DNA of 64,000 nucleotides from Bacteroidota bacterium (GCA_016191555.1 JACPVX010000008.1:1-64000), one strand, 5' to 3'; positions 51,083 through 58,341 are shown, numbered from the stretch's first letter. A program made the numbers and translations. The notes: generated by a model not told the origin, from the letters alone.

Positions 51083-51500
51083 AGAAACGAGTTATTTCCT
51101 CTTTTTCATTGGTATTTCCTCGCTCAAAAATTCGTTGAATCACGGCTCGCTTTTGTTGCTGCCAATCAATTTTATCCATGTCCGTATCCCAAAATAAGCC
51201 TTTTCTTAATTTGGAGAAGTCAGGGTGTGCTCTTTCGGTTAGTTTTCTTTTCTCTTGTTTACTATCATAACAGACTTGCAGGCTCATAAAGAAACCTTCT
51301 TCTAATCCAAGTTCTTTTTCAATCTTCAGTGCTAGGCTTGCATTCATACTCCGCTTTCCGTTGGTAATTGCTCCTAAAGTCTGTGGGTATTCATTAATCA
51401 TAAGGGCAAAGCGGTCTCTAGAGAGATTTTTTTCATTGATCTTACGATCCAATACGATTCCTGGATGGATGCCTTTCAGTATTTCAAGTTCCTGATTCAT
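51027..51500 (-). CDS. XRE-type HTH antitoxin with C-terminal DUF6922-like domain
   Basis: 157 residues from ATG 51500 (MNQELEILKG); a start ten codons earlier (51530) is possible but lies inside a candidate promoter element. Residues ~8-70 are a HigA-like helix-turn-helix of the plasmid-addiction antidote type (IHPGIVLDRKINEKNLSRDR, LGAITNGKRSMNASLALKIE). Residues ~100-140 (LRKGLFWDTDMDKIDWQQQK, RAVIQRIFERGNTNEKEEI) match DUF6922, common in Bacteroidota next to AbiEii-like toxins. It should bind its own promoter and counteract the toxin. The gene is upstream of and overlaps the toxin gene. Confidence 0.83.
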   Translation of the reverse strand: MNQELEILKGIHPGIVLDRKINEKNLSRDRFALMINEYPQTLGAITNGKRSMNASLALKIEKELGLEEGFFMSLQVCYDSKQEKRKLTERAHPDFSKLRKGLFWDTDMDKIDWQQQKRAVIQRIFERGNTNEKEEITRFYGNPEIKKFTQKPDHMHA

Positions 51501-51503
51501 AAA

Positions 51504-51531
51504 CAAATATAATGAATCATGCGCAAACATA
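51504..51531 (-). promoter_or_regulatory. Tandem -7 promoter elements of the toxin-antitoxin operon
   Basis: On the minus strand two exact TAnnTTTG matches lie 20 nt apart: TATGTTTG (51524-51531) and TATATTTG (51504-51511). The first would give a ~19-nt leader to ATG 51500, the second a leaderless mRNA. Their spacing could place an antitoxin dimer over either one. Confidence 0.45.
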
Positions 51532-51582
51532 TTTACCTTAACATTTTGCTGGTGCAGAGTTCAAGTATATAAAACCATGGCC

Positions 51583-51661
51583 GCCTCACACCACATGGTT
51601 TAATAAGCAATACCGACTAAGTGAAGCTGCAGAACTTGTACGCCAAGCAGAAGGTGTAGTG
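51583..51661 (+). pseudogene. Degraded second copy of the regulator's 3' end
   Basis: Bases 51583-51637 align to 50081-50136 of the AraC domain coding region with 47 of 56 aligned positions identical and one gap. They are followed directly by 23 identical bases (TACGCCAAGCAGAAGGTGTAG plus TG) that equal 50248-50270, including the stop codon. About 110 nt in between are missing and the frame is broken. The toxin-antitoxin pair therefore lies between the true 3' end of the regulator gene and this relic. Confidence 0.85.
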
Positions 51662-51813
51662 TCAACCCAATTCATAGCAAACAAGCGATTTTCAGAAGAT
51701 CGAATATGTGAATAAAGTAACTTATTCAGATCGTTGTGTAATCCCTTTTCTTTGAAAAGCAACAGCTTTACAGAAGGAAAAGGGGCAACCTAAACAAATA
51801 AACAACTACCGGT

Positions 51814-52131
51814 ATGAATCACAAAAAATATAAAGAATGCGTGGATGCTTGCAATGATTGCGCAACAGCCTGCGGACATGAGAAGGATGCACAGATGCAA
51901 GCAAAGTGCGTAGAACTCGATCGCTACTGCGCGGATATGTGCAGGATGGCAACAGCCTTTCTCGCGAGAGCAGATTCGCATACGCTCGAGTTTGTCAAGA
52001 AATTTGTGGCACTTTGTGCGGAAGCATGTACAGCTTGTGCGGTGGAATGCGAAAAACACACACATCTCGATCATTGCAAAGAATGTGCAACCGCATGCCG
52101 TCAATGCGCAGCGGAATGTGAAAAAGTATAA
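51814..52131 (+). CDS. Cys-rich four-helix-bundle copper-binding protein (Csp-like)
   Basis: 105 residues with 17 cysteines spaced along four helices: YKECVDACNDCATACGHEKD, KCVELDRYCADMCRMATAFL, LCAEACTACAVECEKH and HCKECATACRQCAAECEKV. This is the DUF326/Csp pattern, in which the cysteines point into the bundle core and hold many Cu(I) ions. No signal peptide is visible, so it would be a cytosolic store like Csp3. The two interior histidines typical of Csp3 may correspond to those in KHTHLDHC. The stop overlaps the start of the next small lipoprotein gene by one base. Confidence 0.9.
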   Translation: MNHKKYKECVDACNDCATACGHEKDAQMQAKCVELDRYCADMCRMATAFLARADSHTLEFVKKFVALCAEACTACAVECEKHTHLDHCKECATACRQCAAECEKV

Positions 52132-52430
52132 TGGAAAAAGATATGAAAAATTACATTCGTTCCCTTACGATCGTATCGATGGTGCTGCTTAGTGGCAGTT
52201 GCGCACCAGCCTACGTATCATCAGAGCCCGCCTATGTGGAAGTAGTGCGGCCACAACAACCCAGCGCAGTACATATTTGGATTGGTGGTAGATGGACGTA
52301 CAACAGACATACACGCAACTACGTGCAGCAAAATGGCTATTGGGCCATGCCCAGAAGAGGCAGAACTTATCGCGAAGGCTATTGGAGAAAATCACGCAGA
52401 GGTTCTGTTTGGGTAAACGGGCATTGGTAG
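52131..52430 (+). CDS. Small YXWGXW-repeat lipoprotein
   Basis: 99 residues with a lipoprotein signal (IVSMVLLSGSCAPAY). The mature part has repeats of the Y-x-W-x-x-G-x-W / W-x-x-G-x-W type: VHIWIGGRWTYNRHTRNYV, QQNGYWAMPRRGRTYREGYW, SRRGSVWVNGHW. It is strongly basic and aromatic. Families with this repeat are short, exported and uncharacterised. The start at 52131 overlaps the copper-protein stop (TAATG); a second ATG at 52143 (MKNYIRS) would give a shorter n-region. Coupling to the Cys-rich protein suggests a role in metal or envelope stress (inference). Confidence 0.78.
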   Translation: MEKDMKNYIRSLTIVSMVLLSGSCAPAYVSSEPAYVEVVRPQQPSAVHIWIGGRWTYNRHTRNYVQQNGYWAMPRRGRTYREGYWRKSRRGSVWVNGHW

Positions 52431-52497
52431 GCAAATAGAATCCTGCTACAAGCCCATCATAAAACAATAGAATACCTCTGCGAATAATACTACATTC

Positions 52498-54123
52498 ATG
52501 TTCAATTTATTGAATATGAAGAACAGTTTAATAACACTCTTATTTCTGGTGACGAGCAGTTCTACACTTGTCGCTCAAAAACCGCAATCGTGGAACTCCG
52601 GGGGGAAGCTGCATCCGCTGCAGGCGAATATGGACATCCGCCATTATACGCTTTCGCTCGACATCGATATTCCCAATCAATCCATTCAGGGATTTGTTGA
52701 AACCGATCTGGAACTAAAGAAAGCTACAGACACCATCCTCTTCGACCTCATCGATCAGTTGGTGGTTAGCACCATCCGGATCGATAACAAGATCGCTAAG
52801 TTTACACGCAGAGAAGATAAAATTTTTATCACCAGCGATAAGCCCATCCCGCAAGGCAAACATAAAATCAAAATTGAATATGGCGGCAAACCGCCTGTGG
52901 CCGTGAACCCTCCGTGGCAAGGTGGCTTTACGTGGACCACCGATAAGAATGGCAAACCGTGGGTAGTTATCAACTGCCAAACCGATGGCGCGAAAATCTA
53001 TTTCCCCTGCAAAGATCACCCGAGCGATGAACCCAATGAAGGCGTAGATTTGTTTGTCACGGTGCCCAATGGTTTAACCGTAGCAGCATTCGGATTACTG
53101 CAAAAGTCTAACACAATAGGAGGGAAGACCACCTTCCACTGGAAGACCAACTACACCATCAGCAATTACTGCGTATTGTTTAACATTGCCGACTACCAAT
53201 TAGTCAGCCGCCCGTACAAGACTATTTTGGGCAACATCGTGCCGATGGACTTTTACATTCTGAAACAAAATGCTGACAAAGCATCGGGTGTGTTGGACAT
53301 TCGCGAGCGCGATACGCGCATCTTAGAGAAATACTTTGGCGAATATCCGTGGGTAAAAGAGAAAATTGGGATTGCGCAGGTGCCCAACCCAGGCATGGAA
53401 CACCAGACCATGATCACGTATGGCGACCCGTTCAATTATAAAATATTTAAAGGCCAATACTATTCCGATAATCTCTATCACGAATTTGCACACGAGTGGT
53501 GGGCCAATAAAGTCACCAACAAAGATTGGGCGCACATGTGGATACAAGAAGGGATTGCCACTTATGCAGAAGCGCTTTGCTTCCGCGAACTCACCGGAGA
53601 GAAAGGCTATGATTCGCTGCTCCTGCATTTTAGCAAGTATGTGGAAAACAAGAAGCCCATCGTGCAGGGCGAAGAGGTAAACTCGCAAGACACCTACGGC
53701 CGCGACATCTACTTTAAAGGCGCGTTGTTTATGCACACGCTGCGCTATGTAACTGGCGATGCCATATTCTTTCCTACCTTAAAAAAATTAGCTACCGATC
53801 CAATCTACACCTACGACCACTTTGTAACGACAGACGATGTAGAAAAACTATTCAGTCAGGCATCCGGCAAAAACCTGAAGCCGCTGTTTGATTTCTATTT
53901 ACGCACCACGCAACTTTTAGAACTAACGGTAAAAAAGGTAGGAGCTACCACGTGGCAAATTCAGGCGAAACAAATGCCTGCCATGACACTTCCGCTGGAG
54001 ATTGTCGGCAGCAATGGAGTAAATAACTATCAACTGACTAACAAAGTAATGACGATTGAGAGTACCTCAACACCGGTGGTTGATCCGGGAAATCACTACC
54101 TGAAAAAGGTAATGGTACAGTAA
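52498..54123 (+). CDS. M1 family aminopeptidase
   Basis: 541 residues with a signal peptide (LITLLFLVTSSSTLVAQ). N-terminal beta-saddle domain (residues ~35-240: MDIRHYTLSLDIDIPNQSIQ; KHKIKIEYGGKPP). The catalytic zinc site HEFAHEWW plus the downstream Glu in WIQEGIATYAEAL is at ~330-360 (H-E-x-x-H-x18-E). The exopeptidase G-x-M-E-N motif appears as NPGMEHQTMITYG, with His for Asn. YFKGALFMHTLRY follows the zinc site. A short C-terminal beta domain follows; the large helical C-domain of classic PepN is missing, as in short Bacteroidota M1 peptidases. Exported, it probably trims peptides in the periplasm. Starts at ATG 52498 or 52516. Confidence 0.93.
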   Translation: MFNLLNMKNSLITLLFLVTSSSTLVAQKPQSWNSGGKLHPLQANMDIRHYTLSLDIDIPNQSIQGFVETDLELKKATDTILFDLIDQLVVSTIRIDNKIAKFTRREDKIFITSDKPIPQGKHKIKIEYGGKPPVAVNPPWQGGFTWTTDKNGKPWVVINCQTDGAKIYFPCKDHPSDEPNEGVDLFVTVPNGLTVAAFGLLQKSNTIGGKTTFHWKTNYTISNYCVLFNIADYQLVSRPYKTILGNIVPMDFYILKQNADKASGVLDIRERDTRILEKYFGEYPWVKEKIGIAQVPNPGMEHQTMITYGDPFNYKIFKGQYYSDNLYHEFAHEWWANKVTNKDWAHMWIQEGIATYAEALCFRELTGEKGYDSLLLHFSKYVENKKPIVQGEEVNSQDTYGRDIYFKGALFMHTLRYVTGDAIFFPTLKKLATDPIYTYDHFVTTDDVEKLFSQASGKNLKPLFDFYLRTTQLLELTVKKVGATTWQIQAKQMPAMTLPLEIVGSNGVNNYQLTNKVMTIESTSTPVVDPGNHYLKKVMVQ

Positions 54124-54148
54124 GGTTTGAAATCTTAAATTTATAAGC

Positions 54149-54532
54149 ATGAAGATCTGCTTTTTTACATTGATGCTCTTATTTCCACTCGTATCCTTCT
54201 CGCAACTGAAAACAAAAGACTCGGTCGTCTATCGAATCACCTACCGCGACACGATTGTTTACAAGTATAAGTACGATACCATTCGCATCAAACATTACAT
54301 TCATTCCGATACCGTGTGGGCAGCACCCAAGGTGGCGGCTGTTTCCATTCCCACCGTTGAAAAAAAGAAACATCTCATCAATCCCAACAACTGGGGCATC
54401 GGTCCATCCGTAGGCGCATACTACTCGCCCTACAATGGATTTGATGTCAACATCGGATTTGGCGTGCAGTATTATCTATTGGCGATACCGAGCTTCCGCA
54501 ACCCACACTTTGGGCACAAGAGAAAGAAATAG
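54149..54532 (+). CDS. Small exported protein of unknown function
   Basis: 127 residues with a signal peptide (FFTLMLLFPLVSFSQ). The middle is rich in Tyr, Asp and Thr (VVYRITYRDTIVYKYKYDTI). The C-terminal third (NNWGIGPSVGAYYSPYNGFD, VNIGFGVQYYLL) looks like two strands of a small outer-membrane barrel hairpin. No family was recognised. It lies 25 nt after the M1 peptidase on the same strand, possibly the same transcript. Confidence 0.65.
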   Translation: MKICFFTLMLLFPLVSFSQLKTKDSVVYRITYRDTIVYKYKYDTIRIKHYIHSDTVWAAPKVAAVSIPTVEKKKHLINPNNWGIGPSVGAYYSPYNGFDVNIGFGVQYYLLAIPSFRNPHFGHKRKK

Positions 54533-54608
54533 GAGGCACCAATTTTTGCAGTTAGTCGCTCGCCTAAGTCAAGCGGCATTACAATGACTAGTGACCAATG
54601 ACTAACAC

Positions 54609-54645
54609 CCTAAGTCCTAAGTCCCAAGTCCTACCTCAGTCCTCA
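54609..54645. repeat. Short degenerate tandem repeat
   Basis: Three to four direct copies of CCTAAGTC / CCCAAGTC / CCTCAGTC follow one another, preceded by a doubled AATGACTA. This is simple-sequence DNA in the 269-nt gap before the next gene; no gene is seen in it. Confidence 0.6.
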
Positions 54646-54661
54646 AACAGCATTTTTCGTT

Positions 54662-54689
54662 ATATAAAACGAATGTTTTCGTTTTATAT
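54662..54689. repeat. Perfect 12-bp inverted repeat (hairpin)
   Basis: ATATAAAACGAA and TTCGTTTTATAT pair perfectly around a four-base loop. There is no GC-rich base or T run, so it is not a typical terminator. The right arm continues into TTTTATATCGTTAGT, a 15-mer that also occurs at 27394-27408. Confidence 0.7.
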
Positions 54690-54801
54690 CGTTAGTTGAA
54701 GCCGTTGTCCGCAACGCAAACTGGCAAATCTCGCTCAGAAAGGCGTTTTCAAGTTTGGCACGAGATATGTTTACGTTTTTCCAAAGTAAATAATCATACT
54801 T

Positions 54802-55011
54802 ATGGAAAAACAAAATGACTCCGGCCTCCCTGTAAACGTAGCCATCTTAGCAACACTCATCAGTATTTCCCTACCGTTTGGTGTAACGTACAACCCCGCC
54901 AAGTTCTCCATTAAAATGGAAGGCCTCATCGCCCTGCTCGCTCGAGTCAAACTAGCATTGAAGGCGCTGGCTATACATCCAACTAAAATTGAACAACCGA
55001 AAAATAATTAG
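54802..55011 (+). CDS. Small protein of unknown function
   Basis: 69 residues, no signal peptide. NVAILATLISISLPFGVTYN is hydrophobic, followed by PAKFSIKMEGLIALLARVKL, with an even Leu/Ala pattern suggesting one helix. No family recognised. It precedes the 55038 gene by 26 nt in the same direction, so the two may be co-expressed, as in a two-gene cassette. Confidence 0.45.
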   Translation: MEKQNDSGLPVNVAILATLISISLPFGVTYNPAKFSIKMEGLIALLARVKLALKALAIHPTKIEQPKNN

Positions 55012-55037
55012 TCCAATTAGGTTATTAATCTACCCCC

Positions 55038-55721
55038 ATGATAGTACCCAACATGACCCGCAAAGAATTAATGAATCAACTAGATAAAATTTCATCACAG
55101 CTAATGGAAAAAGGATTAGCGAAAGCAAAGCATCTGGTGAAAAGGCCGCTGCGTAAAGTTCCCCACAAGCTCCGTAGCAAATACACAATCGAGGGACAGC
55201 AAACTATTGCATTTTATTTTCCCCACCAGCGACTTTGGAGTGCCTGGATTAAATTCAGGATGGACACAAAAGTGGCTGGTAAAATCTGGAGAGATTACCC
55301 GATGTATGCGATCGTAGATCAGGTGAACGGTGAAAAATTTGAAACGCTCGTTTTCAGAAAACATGTGCTGGACCGCTACAACGAGCGACTCCAATTAGGT
55401 TTGACCAATGTGGACGACATTCTCGAGGAAATCAGCTACAAAGATGGAGCAAGGATCAGCAATTTTAAGGAAGTAGACAGCGCATTCAGAGTGTTAACTG
55501 CCAATACCGCCAATGGCGTGTTGCTGGGGTTTCAAGATGCTGAAACCGGATATAAGGAAGTCTATACCTTCATTACCAACCAGATGATGAGAAGGGGACA
55601 AGCACCCAAACGAAAAGAGAGAATGAGGCAAAGAGTAGCAACCGATGAAAATAAACTCAATAAAAAAACGGTTACCGATTTGCTAAGCATACTGAACAAA
55701 TCAGCTCCAAGCTATTTTTAA
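55038..55721 (+). CDS. Protein of unknown function with H-x6-R motif
   Basis: 227 residues, strongly basic at both ends. A central block, VFRKHVLDRYNERLQLGLTN, then VDDILEEISY, resembles the H-x3-R-x2-R opening of small toxin-like domains such as DUF4258/BrnT-type RNases, followed by a strand-rich part (VLTANTANGVLLGFQDAETG; EVYTFITNQMMRRG). The similarity is by eye and weak. Start at ATG 55038, or ATG 55053. It follows a 69-residue gene by 26 nt and sits at the left border of the repeat-rich accessory region. A toxin or phage-type role is speculation. Confidence 0.55.
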   Translation: MIVPNMTRKELMNQLDKISSQLMEKGLAKAKHLVKRPLRKVPHKLRSKYTIEGQQTIAFYFPHQRLWSAWIKFRMDTKVAGKIWRDYPMYAIVDQVNGEKFETLVFRKHVLDRYNERLQLGLTNVDDILEEISYKDGARISNFKEVDSAFRVLTANTANGVLLGFQDAETGYKEVYTFITNQMMRRGQAPKRKERMRQRVATDENKLNKKTVTDLLSILNKSAPSYF

Positions 55722-55753
55722 CCTGCGACTAAAGGATCTCCCAATTTTCTATT

Positions 55754-55845
55754 GAGACTCTCTGCCGAGGCAGTCAGCACAAGAATCTACTGAATCTTCC
55801 ATCAATCACTGTCAATCCTGATTCAGACAGTAGTCTGCCTGTCTC
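55754..55845. repeat. Imperfect 92-nt palindrome
   Basis: Nested arms pair over the whole stretch: GAGAC (55754) with GTCTC (55841), AGGCAG (55768) with CTGCCT (55835), CTACTGAATC (55787) with GATTCAG-AC-AGTAG (55820), leaving a central loop of about 23 nt. Bulges between arms give a structure like a bulged single-stranded recombination site or a folded MITE. It fills the gap between the 55038 gene and the VOC gene. Confidence 0.6.
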
Positions 55846-55859
55846 GCACCACTGACAAC

Positions 55860-55892
55860 CACAAGTCTTCTCACCAGAAACATTGACTTGTG
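55860..55892. repeat. Dispersed hairpin repeat, copy 1
   Basis: CACAAGTC pairs perfectly with GACTTGTG around a loop containing TTCTCACCAGAAAC. The same design, with related loop sequence, recurs at 57555-57596 and 60284-60320. Confidence 0.65.
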
Positions 55893-55956
55893 CCCTCACT
55901 ATTAACACCGCTTGCTTTACTAAATTCTATCTTCTTGCCATTACCGAAATTGACAA

Positions 55957-56283
55957 TTATTTTTGGTGAAGACATAAACTGTTTCCATCCAAATCTTTCA
56001 GCCACGCAAAGCGCCCCCAGGGAGTATCGTCAATTCTGCCGACTTCAATTCCCTTTTTTTTCAGTGCTGTAATTTCGCTTTCAATATGATCTGTTTCGCA
56101 AATAATGCCCTGAAAGGCCGCCAGTGAAATGGTGGTATCGGTGCCGGGCAGCCCCATTTGTATCCACGTTTCACCGTGTCCATCAGGGGCTTCCACAAGA
56201 ACTTGAAAACCAAGTTTCAAATAAAACTCTTTGGCTTTTTGCCTGTCGCTGACAGGAATCATAATAATTTCTAGCGCTTTCAT
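55957..56283 (-). CDS. VOC family (glyoxalase/bleomycin-resistance fold) protein
   Basis: 108 residues from ATG 56283 (MKALEIIMIPVSD); an earlier ATG at 56316 lies beyond the predicted promoter. A single betaalphabetabetabeta pair of modules: IMIPVSDRQKAKEFYLKLGF at the N-terminus, GETWIQMGL, and the C-terminal EVGRIDDTPWGRFAWLKDLD with the F-x-D-x-D-G turn, then GNSLCLHQK. VOC proteins bind a metal through paired His/Glu residues and act on varied substrates, including antibiotics and 1,2-dioxygenase substrates. Substrate unknown. It is transcribed divergently from the membrane protein at 56419. Confidence 0.85.
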   Translation of the reverse strand: MKALEIIMIPVSDRQKAKEFYLKLGFQVLVEAPDGHGETWIQMGLPGTDTTISLAAFQGIICETDHIESEITALKKKGIEVGRIDDTPWGRFAWLKDLDGNSLCLHQK

Positions 56284-56304
56284 TCTTCCGTATTTTGGTA
56301 TGAA

Positions 56305-56312
56305 CAAAACTA
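56305..56312 (-). promoter_or_regulatory. -7 promoter element for the VOC gene
   Basis: The minus strand reads TAGTTTTG, an exact TAnnTTTG match, which gives a leader of about 18 nt to ATG 56283. Confidence 0.45.
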
Positions 56313-56363
56313 CCATCTCGATCGAAGAACGACACAGTGTGAAAACGACATTCTAACTTGTCG

Positions 56364-56391
56364 TTTGCGACAAATGATTGTTTTATCTTTG
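56364..56391 (+). promoter_or_regulatory. Promoter for the 56419 membrane-protein gene
   Basis: TTTG at 56364-56367 and TATCTTTG at 56384-56391 with 16 nt between. The -7 match is exact; the spacing is slightly short. Transcription near 56396 excludes the in-frame ATG-like starts before it and supports ATG 56419. Confidence 0.55.
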
Positions 56392-56418
56392 GTCGATGAG
56401 AATCGGAATGAAACACGT

Positions 56419-56877
56419 ATGCGATTTTGGATTTTACTTACGGCCTGCAGCTTCTTAACAATTATCGCATTATTTTTATTACCCATTGAACTAGAAATAG
56501 TAGCAGTAAAATGGGTTACGCTTGTTTTACTTATCATAGGACTTGTAAGACTTGCTTACTACAAGCATAAGTTAACTTTTGTGAGGACTATAACCCTATT
56601 GATACTGCTGGGAGTGCTTTACTATTGGAGATCCGCCTTTGACTTGTCGCGTAGCTGGACACCTAGGATTACTGTCTACGAGAATAAACAAGTAAGAAGG
56701 AGGACGATTGAGTTTCAGACCAGAGAGACCGAAGAATGGCCGGAACTACGCATCATTGATCGGATTTCAATTATTCCAGGCGTATATTGGAAAAAGGAAA
56801 TGGATGAGGCGGAATTACCAACGCTTGACACGCTGATATGGAGAAGAGTAAACGCAAGATTTGGTAAAGGAAAGTAA
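56419..56877 (+). CDS. Membrane protein of unknown function (paralogue A)
   Basis: 152 residues from ATG 56419. Three hydrophobic segments in the first ~75 residues (FWILLTACSFLTIIALFLL, WVTLVLLIIGLVRLAYY, TITLLILLGVLYYW) are followed by a soluble tail: TVYENKQVRRRTIEFQTRET, then IIDRISIIPGVYWKKEM and LDTLIWRRVNARF. The tail matches that of 59328-59807 (FQNKHLSNRTIEFQLQD; VDRLKIIPFVSW; IDTLNWDRID), so the two are paralogues. The family was not recognised. It is one of several short genes with individual leaders in this region. Confidence 0.6.
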   Translation: MRFWILLTACSFLTIIALFLLPIELEIVAVKWVTLVLLIIGLVRLAYYKHKLTFVRTITLLILLGVLYYWRSAFDLSRSWTPRITVYENKQVRRRTIEFQTRETEEWPELRIIDRISIIPGVYWKKEMDEAELPTLDTLIWRRVNARFGKGK

Positions 56878-56963
56878 CCAGAAAAAGATAAGTGAAATAG
56901 GCGCGAGGTTCACAATAAACAATACGCCTATGCTGATGTAGTGGCGCATTTTAGAAGACGACA

Positions 56964-57542
56964 GTGAAACATAAAATCAAAATACTAATGCTGACTTTGG
57001 CTGTATTCCAGTTGACAACTGTAATGGGGCAAAAAGCAAAACCCGACACCGTATTTGTAAAACGGACAGTTGGCGTAAACGAATTCGAAATTGACACATT
57101 ATTCATTGCGGGCGGACGGAGTACAACCCAAGTTTTAACGGGGACAATGTTTCTTCCCTATTCAGACAGAATGATAAGGCTCTTAAACAACGGGCTTTCC
57201 CCCATTAGTCTTGAAATCATTCAAGAATGTAACAACACAACCGACCCGAAAACCTTTAAAGAGTACCCAAAATTCATTTCAACTACACGAGCAGGCAACA
57301 CGTTAACAATAGACGTCTCTATTGTGGCTAACTGCTGTCATAATTTCTTAGGAGAAGCTGAAGTAGTGGGCAAGGACACATTAAATATTGTTTACACTTC
57401 GTATGGTGGATTTTGTTCCTGCAACTGCTGCTTTACACTAAGATATAAGTTTAACACTTCAATGGAAAAGGAATATCAGGTTCTCAAATATGTGACAATA
57501 AATAATAGTAAGACGGTTGGGCAAATACCCGAACGTAAGTAA
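56964..57542 (+). CDS. Exported protein of unknown function
   Basis: 192 residues starting at GTG 56964 (read as MKHKIKIL), with a signal peptide (ILMLTLAVFQLTTVMGQ). The mature part has a beta-rich pattern and cysteine clusters VANCCHNFLGEAE and GGFCSCNCCFTLRYKF, six cysteines that could bind metal or form disulfides after export. No family recognised. It is monocistronic as far as can be seen, bordered downstream by repeat copy 2. Confidence 0.6.
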   Translation: MKHKIKILMLTLAVFQLTTVMGQKAKPDTVFVKRTVGVNEFEIDTLFIAGGRSTTQVLTGTMFLPYSDRMIRLLNNGLSPISLEIIQECNNTTDPKTFKEYPKFISTTRAGNTLTIDVSIVANCCHNFLGEAEVVGKDTLNIVYTSYGGFCSCNCCFTLRYKFNTSMEKEYQVLKYVTINNSKTVGQIPERK

Positions 57543-57549
57543 GAAAACA

Positions 57550-57620
57550 CTATTCTGGCGCAAGCCTTTTAATCATTACGAATATTGACTCGTACCATCA
57601 GTAAGTAACACGCAGGAATG
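57550..57620. repeat. Dispersed hairpin repeat, copy 2
   Basis: ATTCTGGCGCAAGCCTTTTA followed by ATTGACTCGTACCATCAGTA aligns with copy 3 (60275-60350), which has ATTCTGGAGCAAGTTTTCTC and ACTAACTTGTGCCATCAATA. The stem is weaker here. It lies in the 328-nt gap 57543-57870, which also holds a composite-repeat fragment and no supported gene. Confidence 0.55.
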
Positions 57621-57714
57621 AGACTTGTTTTACGCAGCATATATCATCTCACCCTACGGGAATCCTCCTTCAACTCGTCTTGCGCGGAAATTATTTTCGT
57701 TTACGATAATTCAT

Positions 57715-57760
57715 ACAACAACCAACTTTTTTGCCGAAGTGGGACGGAAAAGCGAAATTT
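57715..57760. repeat. Composite dispersed repeat, left-part fragment
   Basis: ACAACAACCAACTTTTTTGC then CGAAGTGGGACGGAAAAGCG and AAATTT align with 59815-59866 (ACAACAGCAACAATCTTTTT, TTGCCGAAGGAGCAAGGAAA, AGCGAAATTT). It lies ~110 nt upstream of the gene at 57871. Confidence 0.55.
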
Positions 57761-57870
57761 GTATGGAAGGCAAATCTTTTATTGAAATAGACGCATTTTT
57801 TAGGTTAAGATATGCGCAGATTCTAATGGTAGCGGGTCATTTTGGAACAATCGAAACAACAGATTAAACT

Positions 57871-58341
57871 ATGGAGAGTAACAGGGCTTATCATTATCTT
57901 TTTAAATATGTATTTCTGGCCGTGGGACTCTTGATCGCGATTGTTCCCGTGATCTCATTTGTTTTTCCAGACAGCGTTGAGATTAACGGAGAGACAGGTT
58001 CAGCGGACTTCACCACGACAATTATCATGGGACTTCTTGGACTTATTGCAATACTCGTATTCTTTATTATCAAGGACAAGTTTGCAATCGTTGAACTAAA
58101 AGATCAGACGATAACAATAAAACAAGACGGAGTGGAAAGAACCTTGAACTGGCTAGACGTTGATTCAGTTTCACAGATTCAGTTTGTTCAACCTCCATTG
58201 TACAAACTCAAAACAAAGGACAGTGACGAGACAATTTGGTTCAATACTGAGCCACAATACATCAGTATAAATGGATTCACTTCAGATCTAAGCGAAATGG
58301 GAGAATTAATAGCAAAAAAGAAAAGAGAATTGGGACTTTAA
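57871..58341 (+). CDS. Membrane protein of unknown function
   Basis: 156 residues, start ATG 57871. Two hydrophobic helices (YVFLAVGLLIAIVPVISFVF; TTIIMGLLGLIAILVFFII) flank a short loop. The soluble C-terminal part (FAIVELKDQTITIKQDGVER, LNWLDVDSVSQIQFVQPPLY, KLKTKDSDETIWFNTEPQYI) reads like a bacterial PH-type or DUF304-like beta domain, an inference from strand pattern. The stop overlaps the start of the composite repeat at 58341. Neighbours are unrelated short genes. Confidence 0.6.
   Translation: MESNRAYHYLFKYVFLAVGLLIAIVPVISFVFPDSVEINGETGSADFTTTIIMGLLGLIAILVFFIIKDKFAIVELKDQTITIKQDGVERTLNWLDVDSVSQIQFVQPPLYKLKTKDSDETIWFNTEPQYISINGFTSDLSEMGELIAKKKRELGL

Noticed and set aside
57625..57867. 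80-codon plus-strand open frame in the gap before 57871
   Set aside because: It runs through hairpin copy 2's flank and a composite-repeat fragment, starts at TTG, has no family-like pattern and ends against the next ATG; it looks like repeat DNA read by chance.
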